From the NCBI GenBank assembly GCA_027487315.1, contig JAIYDW010000021.1:1-43863 (forward strand): a DNA stretch of 43,863 nt. Reading direction: 5' to 3'. This document shows positions 42,053-43,863 of this stretch, piece after piece (position 1 is the first letter of the stretch; the number at the start of each line of letters is the position of its first letter). Both the position numbers and the translations under genes were made by a program. The notes below the pieces were generated by a model. That model was given only the letters and a program-made list of their open reading frames with translations, had not been told where the DNA came from and ran no database searches. This stretch comes from Verrucomicrobiaceae bacterium (lineage in GTDB: Bacteria; Verrucomicrobiota; Verrucomicrobiia; Verrucomicrobiales; Verrucomicrobiaceae).

Positions 42053-42353
42053 GTCGATTAACCCACCCTTCCCCACCGATTAAACCGCCCGTTTGATCGA
42101 ATACCCAATCAAGGATTGCCCATTAACCCGCCAGATCAATCGATTACCCCACCCTGGAGAATCCATTAACACCCCTCGGCCAATCCTTTTCCCAGCCAGG
42201 ACAATCGATAACCCAACCAGAACAATCGATTCACCCACCTCGGATATTCGATTCAACCGCTCAAACAATCGATTCCCCAATCCCGGATAATCGAAAAACC
42301 CACCCGACATAATCGACACAACCCGCAGCTTAATCGACACCCCCGCCCCTCAT
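42053..42353. repeat. array of 14 degenerate 21/22-bp repeats (ATCGATTNACCCACCC type)
   Basis: Units begin at 42053, 42075, 42096, 42118, 42139, 42161, 42182/3, 42204, 42225, 42247, 42268, 42290, 42312 and 42333, all in the same orientation. Steps alternate 22 and 21 bp almost without exception. The best-conserved part is ATCGATT or ATCGA followed by an A/C-rich ACCCACCC; the rest varies. It is non-coding: stops occur in all frames and 43-bp periodicity breaks any frame. It fills part of the 640-bp gene-free stretch 41990-42629. The remainder (42354-42629) shows a coding-like fragment at 42334-42576 but no startable gene. Confidence 0.85.
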
Positions 42354-42629
42354 CATCCTCAAAACCCCAAACTTCCCGATTACATTCGACGGCATCCCCT
42401 GCCATCCCGCAGCCGAATTCCTCCAGTCCATCTCCGACACACTCGCCACGGGCCACAGACTCAACACGCCGCCAAGCACAAACCCTCAACCCAAACAGCT
42501 CACCCTCCACAACACCTCACACCACGCCCATAGCCTCTCGATCACACCCTTCATCTTGCTCTTTCATCCCCCTTAGAAATAAGCTAAAACACCCCGAATT
42601 CCCAAAAAAAATCCTCCCGTTCCACTGCG

Positions 42630-43863
42630 ATGAAAAGACCACTATCTCTCCTCCTGGTTCTCCTTGTCTCTCTCCACTCCCTCACCGAGGCCACCGCTCA
42701 AATCCGCACCCGGCTAATGCCACCCTTCCCCGCCGAATTCGGCACCCCATTCTATGGCGCTTCCGTCGCGATAAACAAAACCTATGTCGCCACCGGAGAC
42801 CCCGCATTCGACGGTGGCACCGGCACCGTCCGCGTCTTCGACTCCAAAACCGGAGCCACCGTCCGCACCTTCTCAGGCAGCCTCGCTGGCGCCGCATTCG
42901 GCACCGCAGTCGCCGTCCGCGGCACCGAACTCATCGTCGGCTCCCCCAATGCCGCAGCAGGCAAAGGCCTCGTCTCCTTCTTCGACATCCCTTCAGGCCG
43001 CCTCCTCGGCGTCATCCAGCCCGGCACCCCCGGCTTCACCCCGGACTACGCAGGTGCCTTCGGCTTTTCAATTGCCTGTGATGGTGAACTCATCGTCGTC
43101 GGCTGCCCTCAAGCCGCCAACGGCGGCTTAGACCGCGGCATGGCCGTCGTCATTCGCCGCTCCATCGGGAGCAAAGGCGACAACGCATTCCCCACCCATT
43201 ACCTGCTTCCCACTGACCCACAGGACAGTGCCAACTTCGGCCGCTCCGTCGCCATCTATGGTTCCACCGTCGCCGTCGGCGCTCCAAACTTCGATCAACC
43301 TCTCCTGTCCGACAGCGGCAAAGTCTACCTTTACAACGACGTGTTTGTCGGCGTTGGCGGGGTCATCAACGAGATCCTCTCTAATTCCTCCGGGGCCACC
43401 GCCATCGGCATTGGCTACGGCTGGTCCGTCGCCCTCACCCCTTCCCACCTCATCGCATCCTCCCCCTTCGCCTCCGGTTCTTTAGGCTCGGTTTGGTTCG
43501 TCAACCACCTCTATCCGTCCCGCCCAGCTCAAGTCGAAAATGGCACCAATCCCCTCGGTCTATTCGGTTACTCCATCGCCGCTTCAGAATCCCACGTGGC
43601 CATCGGCTCCGCAGGCTTCACCCCAAGCCTAGCCCTCCCCTCCATAGGCCTGGTCACCATCTACCAGGAACCTTCCGACTCTACCCCCTTCACTCTCCTC
43701 CAACAAGGCATCCTCGAACGCCCCCTTGTCCGTTCGAATTCGTTGACCGGCCAAGCCGTCGCCATCACCGGCTCCGAAGTCGCTGCAGGCTCCCCTGGCG
43801 TTGGCGATGTCGTCACCGCTTCCTTCTCATCGTCCACCTTTGACAGCGCCAATCTCATCCAAA
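42630..43863 (+). CDS. secreted FG-GAP repeat (beta-propeller) protein, 3' end outside the window
   Basis: The ATG at 42630 opens a frame with no stop to the window end, 411 codons so far. A signal peptide (residues about 1-24, ending EATAQ) is followed by repeated blade motifs with the FG-GAP pattern: FGTPFYGASVAINKTYVATG, FGTAVAVRGTELIVGSP, FGFSIACDGELIVVGCP, FGRSVAIYGSTVAVGAP and YGWSVALTPSHLIASSP. This is an integrin-alpha-like seven-bladed propeller usual in large surface proteins of Verrucomicrobia. C-terminal sorting or adhesion domains may follow beyond the window. Confidence 0.87.
   Translation, partial: MKRPLSLLLVLLVSLHSLTEATAQIRTRLMPPFPAEFGTPFYGASVAINKTYVATGDPAFDGGTGTVRVFDSKTGATVRTFSGSLAGAAFGTAVAVRGTELIVGSPNAAAGKGLVSFFDIPSGRLLGVIQPGTPGFTPDYAGAFGFSIACDGELIVVGCPQAANGGLDRGMAVVIRRSIGSKGDNAFPTHYLLPTDPQDSANFGRSVAIYGSTVAVGAPNFDQPLLSDSGKVYLYNDVFVGVGGVINEILSNSSGATAIGIGYGWSVALTPSHLIASSPFASGSLGSVWFVNHLYPSRPAQVENGTNPLGLFGYSIAASESHVAIGSAGFTPSLALPSIGLVTIYQEPSDSTPFTLLQQGILERPLVRSNSLTGQAVAITGSEVAAGSPGVGDVVTASFSSSTFDSANLIQ

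Noticed and set aside
42053-42353. CRISPR array
   Set aside because: Units are 21-22 bp in total with no separation into identical repeats and unique spacers, repeats are degenerate throughout, and no cas genes are nearby.

Overview
The window is GC-rich chromosomal DNA that reads as a member of the Verrucomicrobiota (PVC superphylum), probably class Verrucomicrobiae. This is inferred from gene content, not from a marker search. The evidence is two giant PVC-type dehydrogenase/cytochrome proteins with a C-terminal CxxCH, BatA/VWA membrane proteins, a DUF4407 protein, a Gram-negative style murein cluster, and dense families of short palindromic and heptameric repeats. No rRNA, tRNA or CRISPR array was seen.

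Layout. (1) 22-7253, plus strand: division/cell-wall cluster murF-mraY-murD-[LysM membrane protein]-ftsW-murG, with overlapping or closely spaced genes that make and flip lipid II precursors. (2) 7305-13414: two tandem secreted PVC-type dehydrogenase/cytochrome c proteins in the place where murC, ddl or ftsQ often follow murG. (3) 13427-16233: a possible 52-residue membrane peptide, then on the minus strand leuA and the rplM-rpsI ribosomal operon with a clear terminator. (4) 16481-21984, plus strand: a SurA/PpiD-like periplasmic folding factor, a TPR protein, a DUF883/YqjE-like/YqjK-like envelope trio, and two PilT-family twitching ATPases followed by a terminator. (5) 22051-25322, minus strand: miaB (tRNA ms2i6A) followed by a DUF4407 coiled-coil membrane protein. 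(6) 25472-28180: a U32-family protein (RlhA-like RNA hydroxylation family) carrying two in-frame insertions built from small palindromic elements. (7) 28194-31065: a lipoprotein, a C39-like cysteine peptidase, a possible small membrane protein and an exported glutathione peroxidase. (8) 31503-34409: serS, a Coa1-like membrane protein and tilS. (9) 34643-39255: a BatA/VWA protein and a large VWA membrane protein, a probable cell-surface module. (10) 39271-43863: an accessory-looking stretch with lower-GC hypothetical genes, a remnant copy of the VWA gene tail, an STN-like lipoprotein, a HicB-like/VapB/VapC toxin-antitoxin operon, a putative DNA-binding protein, a 14-unit array of degenerate 21/22-bp repeats, and the start of an FG-GAP repeat protein that runs off the window.

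The most unusual layer is the repeats. At least five hairpin families, a 171-bp MITE-like element with 17-bp perfect inverted ends, 7-bp tandem repeats and 9-bp (GTTAATCCT-type) tandem repeats occur both between and inside genes. Several sit directly before start codons, one appears to supply a start codon and the charged part of a signal peptide, and others are translated in frame as peptide linkers. The strongest candidate for something undescribed is the 42053-42353 array, whose units step 22, 21, 22, 21 bp with striking regularity next to a gene for a possible winged-helix protein.
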